Assembly (NCBI RefSeq): GCF_028765545.1
Contig: NZ_JARACP010000008.1
Span: 62,001-126,000, forward strand
Origin: Aliivibrio sp. S4MY1
GTDB lineage: Bacteria; Pseudomonadota; Gammaproteobacteria; Enterobacterales; Vibrionaceae
Direction of reading: 5' to 3'
Length of the DNA: 64,000 nucleotides
Shown: piece by piece, positions 42,923 through 51,976 of the stretch
Layout of the letters: each line of letters opens with the position of its first letter
Position numbering within the stretch: the first letter of the stretch is position 1
Position numbers and translations under genes: made by a program
Notes under the pieces: generated by a model
The model's database searches: none
Seen by the model: the letters and a program-made list of their open reading frames with translations, nothing else
Told to the model about the DNA's origin: nothing

Positions 42923-43002
42923 ATTTCCGTTAATCATAGGCAGTAATAACACGTTGTATTTACAATTAAAAATACAGCCCTCACCTATTGATTAACGGAA
43001 AT
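42923..43002. repeat. Large inverted repeat between ibpA and dnaK
   Basis: ATTTCCGTTAATCA (42923-42936) and TGATTAACGGAAAT (42989-43002) are perfect 14-bp arms, extendable by TAGG/CCTA past one unpaired base. An inner stem GTATTT/AAATAC sits in the loop. There is no T tract, so it is not a standard terminator. It looks like a small palindromic element or an mRNA-processing hairpin. Confidence 0.6.
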
Positions 43003-43131
43003 TAGCATCATCATATTTCATTGAGAATAGCGTAACTCCGTAAATACACACTCGATTTACGCTTATTAAAAACATCAAATTTAAATTATTTGCATTAAAA
43101 TAACTAATGTGAATTCAAAGGAAAAATTATT

Positions 43132-45030
43132 ATGGGTAAAATCATTGGTATCGACCTAGGTACAACGAATTCTTGTGTTGCTGTTTTAGATGGCGACACA
43201 CCACGTATCTTAGAAAACGCAGAAGGCGAACGTACAACTGCATCGGTTATTGCTTACACAGATGGCGAAACACTTGTTGGTCAGCCCGCTAAACGTCAAG
43301 CGATTACTAATCCACAAAACACATTGTTTGCGATTAAGCGTCTGATCGGTCGTCGTTTTGAAGACGAAGAAGTTCAACGTGATATCGAAATCATGCCGTA
43401 CAAAATCGTTAAAGCTGATAACGGTGATGCTTGGGTTGAAGCGCGAGGCCAAAAAATGGCTGCTCCTCAAGTATCTGCTGAAATTCTGAAGAAAATGAAG
43501 AAAACAGCTGAAGATTTCCTAGGCGAAGAAGTAACTGGCGCAGTAGTAACTGTACCTGCTTACTTTAATGATGCTCAACGTCAAGCAACGAAAGATGCTG
43601 GTCGTATCGCAGGTCTTGATGTTAAACGTATCATCAACGAACCAACAGCAGCAGCGCTAGCTTACGGTCTAGACAAAAAAGGCGGCGATCGTACTATCGC
43701 AGTATACGACCTTGGTGGTGGTACATTCGATATTTCTATCATTGAAATCGACAACGTTGATGGCGAGCAAACGTTTGAAGTGCTTGCAACAAACGGCGAC
43801 ACTCACCTAGGTGGTGAAGATTTCGATAACCGTATGATCAATTTCTTAGTTGATGAATTCAAAAAAGAACAAGGCATTGATTTAAAAAATGATCCACTGG
43901 CTATGCAACGAGTTAAAGAAGCAGCAGAAAAAGCGAAGATTGAACTGTCTTCAGCGCAACAAACGGACGTAAACCTTCCTTATGTTACTGCTGATGCAAC
44001 GGGTCCTAAGCACATGAACGTTAAAGTGACTCGTGCAAAACTGGAATCTCTAGTAGAAGACCTAGTAATTCGTACGCTTGAACCATTAAAAGTAGCTCTA
44101 GCAGATGCTGATCTATCTATTGATGGGATCACTGATGTTATCTTAGTAGGTGGCCAAACGCGTATGCCTATGGTTCAAGCTAAAGTTGCTGATTTCTTCG
44201 GTAAAGAAGCGCGTCGTGACGTGAATCCTGATGAAGCAGTCGCAATGGGTGCAGCCGTTCAAGCTGGTGTATTGGCTGGTGATGTTAAAGATGTCCTTCT
44301 TCTTGATGTTACTCCTCTGTCTTTCGGTATCGAAACGATGGGTGGCGTAATGACGAAACTAATCGAAAAGAACACAACAATCCCAACGAAAGCGGACCAA
44401 ACGTTCTCAACGGCTGAAGATAACCAAAGTGCGGTAACAATCCACGTACTTCAAGGAGAGCGTAAGCAAGCGACATACAACAAATCTCTAGGTCAATTTA
44501 ACCTAGAAGGTATCCAAGCAGCACCACGTGGCATGCCACAAATCGAAGTAACATTCGACCTAGATGCTGATGGTATCCTAAACGTATCTGCAAAAGATAG
44601 AACAACGGGTAAAGAACAAAAGATCACTATCAAAGCATCTGGTGGCTTAACTCCTGAAGAAATCGAAGCAATGGTACAAGAAGCCGAAGCGAACAAAGAC
44701 GCGGACAAAAAGTTTGAAGAGTTAGTAACAGCTCGTAACCAAGCGGATCAAATGATCCACGGTACGAAGAAACAAATCGAAGAAGCAGGCGATGCCCTTC
44801 TAGCTGACGATAAAGAAAAAATCGAAGCAGCAATCAAAGCACTAGAAGACGTTAAGTCAGGCGATGATAAAGAAACAATCGATACGAAAACTCAAGAGCT
44901 AATGCAAGCAGCACAAAAGCTAATGGAAATCGCTCAACAGAAAGCTCAAGCACAACAAGGTGCTGACGCAGGAGCGCAATCTAAACAAGAAGACGATGTG
45001 GTAGATGCAGAGTTTGAAGAGGTAAAATAA
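43132..45030 (+). CDS. dnaK: Molecular chaperone DnaK (Hsp70)
   Basis: This is a full-length 632-residue Hsp70 with the ATPase signatures [29 protein letters not shown] and [14 protein letters not shown], the linker [19 protein letters not shown], the substrate domain and the C-terminal [13 protein letters not shown] tail. It folds and rescues proteins using J-domain partners and GrpE. Here it has no dnaJ or grpE beside it, unlike the usual vibrio dnaK locus, so it may be a second copy. Its neighbours are ibpA upstream and a membrane-anchored J-domain protein downstream. It ends at a strong terminator. Confidence 0.97.
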   Translation: MGKIIGIDLGTTNSCVAVLDGDTPRILENAEGERTTASVIAYTDGETLVGQPAKRQAITNPQNTLFAIKRLIGRRFEDEEVQRDIEIMPYKIVKADNGDAWVEARGQKMAAPQVSAEILKKMKKTAEDFLGEEVTGAVVTVPAYFNDAQRQATKDAGRIAGLDVKRIINEPTAAALAYGLDKKGGDRTIAVYDLGGGTFDISIIEIDNVDGEQTFEVLATNGDTHLGGEDFDNRMINFLVDEFKKEQGIDLKNDPLAMQRVKEAAEKAKIELSSAQQTDVNLPYVTADATGPKHMNVKVTRAKLESLVEDLVIRTLEPLKVALADADLSIDGITDVILVGGQTRMPMVQAKVADFFGKEARRDVNPDEAVAMGAAVQAGVLAGDVKDVLLLDVTPLSFGIETMGGVMTKLIEKNTTIPTKADQTFSTAEDNQSAVTIHVLQGERKQATYNKSLGQFNLEGIQAAPRGMPQIEVTFDLDADGILNVSAKDRTTGKEQKITIKASGGLTPEEIEAMVQEAEANKDADKKFEELVTARNQADQMIHGTKKQIEEAGDALLADDKEKIEAAIKALEDVKSGDDKETIDTKTQELMQAAQKLMEIAQQKAQAQQGADAGAQSKQEDDVVDAEFEEVK

Positions 45031-45069
45031 TACCTCATTTACACTAATTAAGTGTTAACAAGTAGATTT

Positions 45070-45106
45070 AGGGCGTATAGAGGAAACTCAATACGCCCTT
45101 TTTTTC
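45070..45106 (+). terminator. Terminator of dnaK
   Basis: AGGGCGTAT and ATACGCCCT form a perfect 9-bp stem followed by T7, about 40 bases past the dnaK stop. Confidence 0.95.
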
Positions 45107-45198
45107 ACAATTCAACTGTACAAACCTTTTATCTTTACTTTTCTACCTTCCTATCGCTACACTATTGCCGCCTTTTTATTGCTAATAACTGACAATTT

Positions 45199-46203
45199 AT
45201 GATCCGCTCTCTATTACTCGCTGTTGTTTTACTTTTCAGTCTCACTTCCCATGCCGATCCTCTTGAGGAAAAAGCAGAATTGGGCGATGCTCGCGCACAA
45301 GTAAAATTAGCAATGGAATATGAATCTGGAACTAACCGCCCTATTAACATTGACCATGCTATTCAGTGGTATAAACAAGCGGCAATTCAAGACAATACAA
45401 CGGCTCAATTTAACCTTGGTCAGATCTATAAAAATGGCTATGGCATTGCTCAAGACTCCAAGCAAGCCATTTATTGGTTTACTCGAGCAGCCACACAAAA
45501 CCACCCTCCTTCTCAATTCTATTTGGGTGAAATTTACGAATACGGTTTATCTGGCAGTGTCGATTTATACAATGCCTCATTGTGGTACCAAATCGCGTCT
45601 CATAATGGCCATGGAGAAGCAATGCTTGGATATAAACGAGTATTGGCCTCCTTGGCTGAACAGCAACATAACTCTAGGCTAAAGCAAGAGCTTGAAGCAT
45701 CTGAAAAAACCAATACGCCTAAGGTTACTGAAATTACACCAGAGCCAAAAACCATCATCATTACAAAAATGGAAAAACCAACTGCTCTGATCACCTTTGG
45801 TAGCTATTTATTAATAGCGATTATGTGCACTATTTTGGTTTTCTTACTATTTAGATTAAGAAAGACGTTCAGTGAAAGTAAAAATGGGAATACTCAATCA
45901 AGCTTTGCTAAATCACTGCAAAATGAAAAAATCAAACAACTGCAAGATTCTAATGAAAAATTGAAAATAAGATCCGACGCTCAAGAAGTTACAATAAAGC
46001 GTTTAAATATCGAACTTGATAACACAAGAAAATCATCGTCACCACAATTTAGTCCTTGCCAATTGCTTGGTATAACGGCGCAAAGTGATAACTCAGAGAT
46101 TAAAAAACAATACAGAAAGCTTGTACAACTCCACCACCCTGATCATGGTGCAGATGGTGTGATGTTAGCTGAAATAAATAAGGCCTATAACCAAATAAAA
46201 TAG
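45199..46203 (+). CDS. Sel1-repeat membrane protein with C-terminal J domain
   Basis: This 334-residue protein has a signal peptide or anchor (MIRSLLLAVVLLFSLTSHA), about four Sel1/TPR-like repeats (residues 25-150: AQFNLGQIYKNGYG, SQFYLGEIYEYGL), a transmembrane helix (about 195-217), a charged coiled-coil linker and a C-terminal J domain. The J domain keeps the DnaK-activating HPD (QLHHPDHGAD). The Sel1 part should face the periplasm and the J domain the cytoplasm. Lying just after dnaK, it may recruit DnaK to the inner membrane. The start lacks a strong ribosome binding site. Confidence 0.8.
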   Translation: MIRSLLLAVVLLFSLTSHADPLEEKAELGDARAQVKLAMEYESGTNRPINIDHAIQWYKQAAIQDNTTAQFNLGQIYKNGYGIAQDSKQAIYWFTRAATQNHPPSQFYLGEIYEYGLSGSVDLYNASLWYQIASHNGHGEAMLGYKRVLASLAEQQHNSRLKQELEASEKTNTPKVTEITPEPKTIIITKMEKPTALITFGSYLLIAIMCTILVFLLFRLRKTFSESKNGNTQSSFAKSLQNEKIKQLQDSNEKLKIRSDAQEVTIKRLNIELDNTRKSSSPQFSPCQLLGITAQSDNSEIKKQYRKLVQLHHPDHGADGVMLAEINKAYNQIK

Positions 46204-46204
46204 T

Positions 46205-46230
46205 GCTACTCGTCAAAGCTACTCGACAAA
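46205..46230. repeat. 13-bp tandem duplication
   Basis: GCTACTCGTCAAA is followed directly by GCTACTCGACAAA (one mismatch) just after the J-domain gene's stop codon. It is probably a replication slip. Confidence 0.7.
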
Positions 46231-46355
46231 AAATTCAGAAGACCTTTACAAATTATTGCATCTCTATATACTCTGCATCACTTTTGCATGTTACGAAAAT
46301 GTAACGAGAATCATATAGCGTGTAAATTCAAAGAATAAATAATAGAGAAAGTCAT

Positions 46356-46526
46356 ATGTTTAATTTAGAAGGTCACTGCGACTGGTGTAGAAAACCAGCG
46401 ATGGTATTACAGCATCAATACTGTGATGGCGCAAAGTACTACGCCTGCTCAAGCTGTAATGATTACGCTAAAATCGATATCAGAGAATACGATTTAGCTG
46501 AGATGGAAAGCGTAAATCAAAAGTAA
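46356..46526 (+). CDS. Small four-cysteine (zinc-binding) protein
   Basis: This 56-residue product reads MFNLEGHCDWCRKPAMVLQ, then YYACSSCNDYAKIDI: two CxxC pairs 27 residues apart, a compact zinc-ribbon pattern, with an acidic tail. AGAGAAAG lies 5 bases before the ATG, and a terminator follows the stop by 34 bases. It seems to have its own transcription unit. I do not recognise a named family. Another small two-CxxC protein is at 6938-7099, but the two do not look homologous. Confidence 0.7.
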   Translation: MFNLEGHCDWCRKPAMVLQHQYCDGAKYYACSSCNDYAKIDIREYDLAEMESVNQK

Positions 46527-46556
46527 TCATTTAACTCATCTAAAAAGAAGTTAAAT

Positions 46557-46592
46557 AAAAAATGCCGATGACGTCAATCATCGGCATTTTTG
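46557..46592. terminator. Bidirectional terminator
   Basis: AATGCCGATGA (46561-46571) and TCATCGGCATT (46578-46588) form a perfect 11-bp stem flanked by A and T runs. It lies between the zinc-ribbon gene and the convergent aquaporin gene. Confidence 0.92.
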
Positions 46593-46614
46593 TTTGTATT
46601 CAAACTCTAAAAGA

Positions 46615-47301
46615 TTATGACTCTTTTGCCATTACTTTATAGATAAGTGCACCAATTACGGCACCTACAATGGGAGCAACCCAGAACAACCAAAGTTGAG
46701 ATGTTGCCCAATCACCTACATAAACGGCAACCGCTGTACTACGAGCTGGGTTAACAGAAGTATTAGTAACAGGAATACTGATTAAGTGGATTAGTGTTAA
46801 ACATAAACCAATTGCGATTGGAGCAAAGCCAGCAGGAGCACGACTATCCGTTGCACCCATGATCACAATTAAGAACATAGCTGTCAGCACAACTTCTGTA
46901 ATCAATGCCGCCGTCATAGTGTAACCACCTGGAGAGTGCTCACCAAAACCATTTGATGCAAAACCACCAGCAAGATCAAAACCAGCTTGACCACTTGCGA
47001 TTAGGTATAAAATACCACCCGCTGCAATACCACCAAGAACTTGAGAGATGATGTATGGCACTAAGTCTTTAGCGTCAAAACGACCACCCACCCATAGACC
47101 AATTGATACAGCTGGATTTAGGTGACAGCCTGAGATATGACCAATAGCAAACGCCATTGTTAATACTGTTAGACCAAACGCAAGTGCTACGCCTACAAAA
47201 CCTATACCTAGCTCAGGGAAGCCAGCGGCTAATACAGCACTACCACAACCGCCTAGCACTAACCAAAACGTACCTATAAACTCTGCCATGTATTTATTCA
47301 T
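46615..47301 (-). CDS. aqpZ: Aquaporin Z
   Basis: This 228-residue protein is a six-helix water channel with both NPA half-helices ([16 protein letters not shown] and [16 protein letters not shown]). The arginine after the second NPA, the histidine in the fifth helix ([18 protein letters not shown]) and a small threonine-rich pore fit the narrow AqpZ type rather than a glycerol facilitator. It moves water across the inner membrane in osmotic shifts. It stands alone. Confidence 0.96.
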   Translation of the reverse strand: MNKYMAEFIGTFWLVLGGCGSAVLAAGFPELGIGFVGVALAFGLTVLTMAFAIGHISGCHLNPAVSIGLWVGGRFDAKDLVPYIISQVLGGIAAGGILYLIASGQAGFDLAGGFASNGFGEHSPGGYTMTAALITEVVLTAMFLIVIMGATDSRAPAGFAPIAIGLCLTLIHLISIPVTNTSVNPARSTAVAVYVGDWATSQLWLFWVAPIVGAVIGALIYKVMAKES

Positions 47302-47581
47302 AATTATTCCTTAAAGTTATTATTACTTGATTTCGCTTTAATTTTTCATCTCGAATCAAGTTATTGTTCAAAAAGAATATAGGTGATAATTAACAAAATA
47401 GACACTTTTAGGCTTTCATTTATCTCTTATTTTCACTTTTAAGACACAGTTCCAAAGGCTGTAACACTAATTTATACTGTAATTACAGATGTTTGAAGGC
47501 ATTACACAGATCAATTTAATCGCGCGATAATAAAAAAAGCCTAGAAATATCCAGACTTTTTTATAATTAAGAAGTAAATAC

Positions 47582-48154
47582 TTATTTTTTAAATACTAAT
47601 GCAAGGGAAACTGGAACTCTATCCGATATTTTTATTCCACCAACAGTTGCAGCAAGTTTCGTTAAATTCTCAGTAGGAAGCCCAAAATCTGAAGCGCCTA
47701 CAATTACTGATGAAGACGAGCTCACCATTACATAGTTATCATTTTTTAAGATTACAACAGGAAAACCAATTGATTTTGTTTTGCCATACATTGTGACTTG
47801 CACAGGAATAACTAGCTTTTTAGGTCCATTAGATAACGCAACCAAGTCCACTTTACCGCTTACTTTAACGTCAGGGTATTTCACTGACTCAAAGAATATA
47901 TCATTCAATCTAGTATCTCTAATAGGGATACCAGTACTGATCCCTTTTAGATTTACATCGATAGAAAACTGCCCACTTTCACTTAATTCACCAGATAACG
48001 TGTTTATTGTGGCCGGTTCTACAACAAATTGGTTTTTAATTGTAGTAAAGCTGACTGAAGATAATTTAGATTCTAAAAGATAGTTATCAGCAGCTAAAGA
48101 GTGGGTAGACATCAGAGCAAGAGCAAGACTAAAAGAAGATAATATTTTTTTCAT
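47582..48154 (-). CDS. YceI-family periplasmic protein
   Basis: This 190-residue protein has a signal peptide (MKKILSSFSLALALMSTHSLAA) and a lipocalin-like YceI beta-barrel: ESKLSSVSFTTIKNQF..., LNDIFFESVKYPDVKVSG and ASDFGLPTENL. YceI proteins bind isoprenoid lipids such as polyprenyl-quinone precursors, and E. coli yceI responds to high pH and osmotic stress. The specific ligand here is unknown. Confidence 0.88.
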   Translation of the reverse strand: MKKILSSFSLALALMSTHSLAADNYLLESKLSSVSFTTIKNQFVVEPATINTLSGELSESGQFSIDVNLKGISTGIPIRDTRLNDIFFESVKYPDVKVSGKVDLVALSNGPKKLVIPVQVTMYGKTKSIGFPVVILKNDNYVMVSSSSSVIVGASDFGLPTENLTKLAATVGGIKISDRVPVSLALVFKK

Positions 48155-48401
48155 TATAGTTAACCTTATATTGAGTTATTGTTTGAATCGATCGAATAAT
48201 ACTCCTAATAAAATGAATCAAATAAAGAATTAAATCGATTGATCTAAAGCGTTTTTTCAATGAGATCTAGCCCACAATTCAATCATTACAAATGAACTAT
48301 TTTTAAATATGTAATAAAGCCTCTATCTTCTTTCCCTAATCCCTTGCGATTATGTGATAGATCTCTGATAATTAATGTATTGCTCTTAATTGGACACACT
48401 T

Positions 48402-49826
48402 ATGCCGCAGGATAACGCACCAAGTTTCTTCTTCTTTGATTATGAAACATGGGGAACTAGCCCATCTCTCGATCGCCCATGCCAATTTGCTGGGGTTCGT
48501 ACCGATGAAGATTTCAATATCATTGGTGAGCCATTAGTTATTTACTGCCGCCCTCCCATTGATTATCTGCCCTCTCCTGAAGCGTGTTTAATTACGGGTA
48601 TCACACCACAAACCGCAGTAAGCAAGGGCTTATCTGAGCCTGAGTTTATCGCCAAAATTCATCATGAGTTATCACAGCCAAATACGTGTTCATTAGGCTA
48701 TAACAACATTCGTTTTGATGATGAAGTCTCTCGCTACACCTTATATCGTAACTTCTTTGAACCGTATGGTTGGAGCTGGCAGAACGGTAACTCTCGTTGG
48801 GATTTACTTGATGTGATGCGTGCTGTTTATGCCCTACGTCCTGAAGGCATCGAGTGGCCAAAAGACGAAGAAGGCAAACCAAGCTTTAGATTAGAAAAAC
48901 TCTCTCAAAAAAATGGCATTGAACACACAAATGCCCACGATGCGATGGCCGATGTAATTGCCACCATCGAGTTAGCTAAAGTGGTTAAAAAAGCACAACC
49001 AAAAATGTTTAACTACCTGCTTTCTATGCGTCATAAAAAGAAAGCGGCAACATTAATCGATATTGTTGAAATGACACCGTTAATGCACGTGTCTGGTATG
49101 TTTGGCGTAGATAGAGGCAATATTAGTTGGATTGTTCCTGTTGCTTGGCACCCAACTAACAACAACGCCGTCATTACGATTGATTTAGCGTTAGACCCAA
49201 GTGTGTTCCTAGAATTAGACGCCGAGCAATTGCATCAACGCATGTATACCAAGCGTGCTGATCTTGCCCCTGATGAATTACCGGTACCTGTAAAACTAGT
49301 TCATTTAAACAAGTGCCCTATTCTTGCTCCTGCAAAAACATTAACGGCTGAAAATGCTGAAAACCTAAATGTAGACAGAGCTGCCTGTTTAAAAAATCTT
49401 AAAGTTATCCGTGATAATCCAGAGATCAGACAAAAGCTAATTGCGCTTTACAGCATTGAACCTAATTACGAGAAATCGACCAATGTAGATACGCTTCTAT
49501 ATGATGGTTTCTTCTCTCATGCTGATAAAACGACGATTGATATGATCCGTCAATCAACGCCTGAACAGCTTATCGATTTTGAACCTAATGTCACTGACCC
49601 TCGCATTAAACCATTATTGTTCCGTTACCGTGCGCGTAATTTCCCGCATACGCTTAATGAAGCTGAACAATTAAAGTGGCAGGCTCATCTGCAAGATTAT
49701 TTCCAAACCCATTTACCTGATTACGAATCAAGTTTTGAAACTTTGTATTTGGAATCTGAAGGTAATGACAAGAAAACCGCTATTTTGCGGGCCGTTTATA
49801 ATTACGTACAACAGTTAGTATCATGA
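48402..49826 (+). CDS. sbcB: Exodeoxyribonuclease I
   Basis: Exonuclease I digests single-stranded DNA 3' to 5' and acts in mismatch repair and recombination control. The 474-residue protein has the DnaQ-fold motif FFFFDYETWG (catalytic aspartate and glutamate), GYNNIRFDDEVSRY and HDAMADVIATIEL, followed by the SH3-like and helical C-terminal domains. I start at ATG 48402; an in-frame TTG four codons earlier is unlikely. Its last 4 bases overlap the start of the LrgA-family gene, so all three genes sbcB-yohJ-yohK may be translated from one mRNA. Confidence 0.95.
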   Translation: MPQDNAPSFFFFDYETWGTSPSLDRPCQFAGVRTDEDFNIIGEPLVIYCRPPIDYLPSPEACLITGITPQTAVSKGLSEPEFIAKIHHELSQPNTCSLGYNNIRFDDEVSRYTLYRNFFEPYGWSWQNGNSRWDLLDVMRAVYALRPEGIEWPKDEEGKPSFRLEKLSQKNGIEHTNAHDAMADVIATIELAKVVKKAQPKMFNYLLSMRHKKKAATLIDIVEMTPLMHVSGMFGVDRGNISWIVPVAWHPTNNNAVITIDLALDPSVFLELDAEQLHQRMYTKRADLAPDELPVPVKLVHLNKCPILAPAKTLTAENAENLNVDRAACLKNLKVIRDNPEIRQKLIALYSIEPNYEKSTNVDTLLYDGFFSHADKTTIDMIRQSTPEQLIDFEPNVTDPRIKPLLFRYRARNFPHTLNEAEQLKWQAHLQDYFQTHLPDYESSFETLYLESEGNDKKTAILRAVYNYVQQLVS

Positions 49827-50173
49827 TTAAATACCTTTATTCTTTCGCATGGATTTTTGCTTCATTGTTTGCTGGAAACGGCATTCAATCGTGGTTAAAT
49901 ATTTCAGTACCGGGCAGTATTATTGGAATGCTGATTTTATTCACTGCAATGGTCATTGGTGTATGCAGGCCGGACTGGGCTGCGACAGGTTGCCAATTCT
50001 TCATGCGGAATATGTTGATTTTATTTATTCCAATCTCTGTTGGGTTAATGACGCATTTCGATTTATTAATCAACAATGCGATTCCAATCATTGTCAGTAC
50101 CGCTGGTGGTTCATTATTGGTTTTAGTTTGCCTTTCATTACTTATTGATCGTCTTGATAGAGGAAACAAATAA
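49823..50173 (+). CDS. yohJ: LrgA/CidA-family (YohJ) holin-like membrane protein
   Basis: This 116-residue membrane protein has four helices and belongs to the LrgA/CidA (UPF0299) family. The segment NISVPGSIIGMLILFTAMVIG is characteristic. It pairs with the LrgB-type protein encoded next (overlap TAATG). In E. coli the pair yohJ-yohK also precedes cdd, as here, so orthology is likely. The family was first described as holin-like regulators of murein hydrolases; roles in metabolite export have also been proposed. Confidence 0.9.
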   Translation: MIKYLYSFAWIFASLFAGNGIQSWLNISVPGSIIGMLILFTAMVIGVCRPDWAATGCQFFMRNMLILFIPISVGLMTHFDLLINNAIPIIVSTAGGSLLVLVCLSLLIDRLDRGNK

Positions 50174-50850
50174 TGTGGGTCATTTTAACCGTTATTGTTT
50201 TTTATTCAGCACGTTGGTTCGCTAAACGTTTTCCTCACCCAATCAATAATCCATTATTGCTGAGTGTTTTTATCGTTATCCCGATCTTGATGGTATTACA
50301 GGTACCTTATGAAACTTACTATGCCGACAATGCATTTTTAAGTTACTTGCTGCAACCTGCTGTTGTTGCTCTGGCGTACCCGCTGTATGAGCAGTTACCG
50401 CATATTCGTGCAAACTGGAAAATCATCCTACTTGCTTGTAGTGTTGGCTCACTGTTCTCTATGCTGTCAGGTGCTTTCTTAGCGGTATGGATGGGGGCTG
50501 ATATGCAATTGGTTGCGAGTATTTTACCAAAATCAGTGACCACACCGATTGCGATGGCTATCTCAAGCCAATTACAAGGTGAGGCGGCTATCGCGGCTAT
50601 CTTAGTGTTATTAGCAGGCTTAATGGGCGCTATCTGTGCTTACCCTATTTATAATATGTTGGGAATTAAAAGCTCACTGGCAAGAGGATTAACCATGGGT
50701 AATGTCTCTCACGCCCTTGGTACTGCACAAGCTGCTGAAGTTAACTCTCAAGATGCGGCGTTTAGCTCTCTTGCCTTAGTTATTTGTGGGATCATCACTT
50801 CATTAGTTGCGCCACTTATTTATACATTATTGGTATTTATAAAAGGCTAA
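50173..50850 (+). CDS. yohK: LrgB/CidB-family (YohK) membrane protein
   Basis: This 225-residue partner of the YohJ-like protein has about seven transmembrane helices. The LrgB family blocks are PLYEQLPHIRANWKIILLACSVGSLFSML, LPKSVTTPIAMAIS and GNVSHALGTAQAAEV. It is translationally coupled to yohJ. The pair probably forms one inner-membrane export complex. cdd follows after 148 bases with its own control region. Confidence 0.92.
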   Translation: MWVILTVIVFYSARWFAKRFPHPINNPLLLSVFIVIPILMVLQVPYETYYADNAFLSYLLQPAVVALAYPLYEQLPHIRANWKIILLACSVGSLFSMLSGAFLAVWMGADMQLVASILPKSVTTPIAMAISSQLQGEAAIAAILVLLAGLMGAICAYPIYNMLGIKSSLARGLTMGNVSHALGTAQAAEVNSQDAAFSSLALVICGIITSLVAPLIYTLLVFIKG

Positions 50851-50874
50851 TTGGTTAAAACCCCTTCAAATCAG

Positions 50875-50939
50875 TGTGACATCTCTCTCATTGATGTAAA
50901 TAATGTATCTTTACATCAATGAGTGTGATATTGATCTAT
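50875..50939 (+). promoter_or_regulatory. CRP/CytR-like control region of cdd
   Basis: TGTGACATCTCTCTCA (50875-50890) is a good CRP-site match, and TGTGATATTGATCTAT (50924-50939) a weaker one; their centres are 49 bp apart. Between them is a perfect 14-bp inverted repeat (CTCATTGATGTAAA / TTTACATCAATGAG, 9-base spacer). In E. coli, CytR represses cdd by binding between two CRP sites, so the layout is suggestive. The repeat could instead be the 3' hairpin of yohK. Confidence 0.5.
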
Positions 50940-50998
50940 GTTTCTATGGCTATAGTCCCTAATAATGAGCCCAGAAGAAATTAAAAAGGATCACACTG

Positions 50999-51907
50999 AT
51001 GACCACTCTACACTCTACAACAGTACAACAACGCTTAGAAAATGCCCTTTCTGATCTGCCTGCAGATTTACAATCAGCGCTGTCTTCTTTCATTAACACC
51101 CAATTTAAAGGCATCATTACTAAAGCGCAGTTTCAAGGCCTACTTGCTGACAGCAAACTTAGTGACAAAGAATTACGTTTAGCCTTACTTCCTCTTGCCG
51201 CGGCTTTCTCTGTTGCCCCAATTTCTAATTTTTATGTTGGTGCGATTGTTCGTGGTAACTCCGGTGACCTTTATTTTGGTGCAAACATGGAGTTTAGTGG
51301 TGTTCAATTAGGCCAAACGGTTCATGCTGAGCAATCTGCGATTAGTCACGCTTGGATCAACGGTGAAACCGGAATATATGACATTACTATCAATTTCAGT
51401 CCTTGTGGCCACTGTCGTCAATTCATGAATGAACTAACAACGGCTGATAGTTTAATGGTCCAATTGCCTGAGCGTGATGAGAAGTCATTGCAAGAGTATT
51501 TACCAGAATCATTTGGTCCTAAAGATCTGGGGATTGAAGGCGGTTTATTAGCGTCTGTATCGCATAATCTAACACTAGAGACGGATTCTGCTTTATTGAT
51601 TAGTGCTGTAGAAGCGGCAAACCATAGTCATGCACCTTATTCACACAACATCAGTGGTATTGCGCTTGAAATGAAAAGCGGTCACATTTATCACGGCATG
51701 TACGCTGAGAATGCGGCGTTTAATCCAAGCTTACCTCCACTTCAAGTGGCCCTTATTCATGCCAATATGTCACGCGAGTGTTTATCTGAAGTTAAAGCGG
51801 CAGCGCTAGTTGAGAGCCATAAAGGTGAGATCAGCCATTTAGCTATCACTCAAAGTACATTAGAAGCGTTGAACCCTGATGTAACATTAGAATACGCATC
51901 TATTTAA
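50999..51907 (+). CDS. cdd: Cytidine deaminase
   Basis: This enzyme converts cytidine and deoxycytidine to uridine forms in pyrimidine salvage. The 302-residue protein is of the large dimeric E. coli type: an N-terminal catalytic domain with zinc motifs [11 protein letters not shown] and PCGHCRQF, and a C-terminal domain of the same fold without the metal site ([15 protein letters not shown]...). It sits downstream of yohJK as in E. coli. Likely CRP/CytR-type sites precede it, and a strong terminator follows. Confidence 0.96.
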   Translation: MTTLHSTTVQQRLENALSDLPADLQSALSSFINTQFKGIITKAQFQGLLADSKLSDKELRLALLPLAAAFSVAPISNFYVGAIVRGNSGDLYFGANMEFSGVQLGQTVHAEQSAISHAWINGETGIYDITINFSPCGHCRQFMNELTTADSLMVQLPERDEKSLQEYLPESFGPKDLGIEGGLLASVSHNLTLETDSALLISAVEAANHSHAPYSHNISGIALEMKSGHIYHGMYAENAAFNPSLPPLQVALIHANMSRECLSEVKAAALVESHKGEISHLAITQSTLEALNPDVTLEYASI

Positions 51908-51920
51908 TAAAGAATCACTT

Positions 51921-51959
51921 AAAAAAAGAGGAGGTTATTAATTTAACCTCCTCTTTTTT
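51921..51959. terminator. Bidirectional terminator after cdd
   Basis: GAGGAGGTTA (51928-51937) and TAACCTCCTC (51944-51953) form a perfect 10-bp stem flanked by A7 and T6, between cdd and the convergent amidase-like gene. Confidence 0.95.
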
Positions 51960-51976
51960 CTTCTATTTAATCGCTA

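Noticed and set aside
43020-43070. A sigma-32 promoter for dnaK (TTGAGA...CTCCGTAAAT)
   Set aside because: The -10 match is poor, so I left it out of the feature list although a heat-shock promoter is expected here.
47530-47575. A terminator after the yceI-like gene (AAAAAAAGCCTAG...CAGACTTTTTT)
   Set aside because: The stem has mismatches in its centre and would be weak; not supported enough to list.
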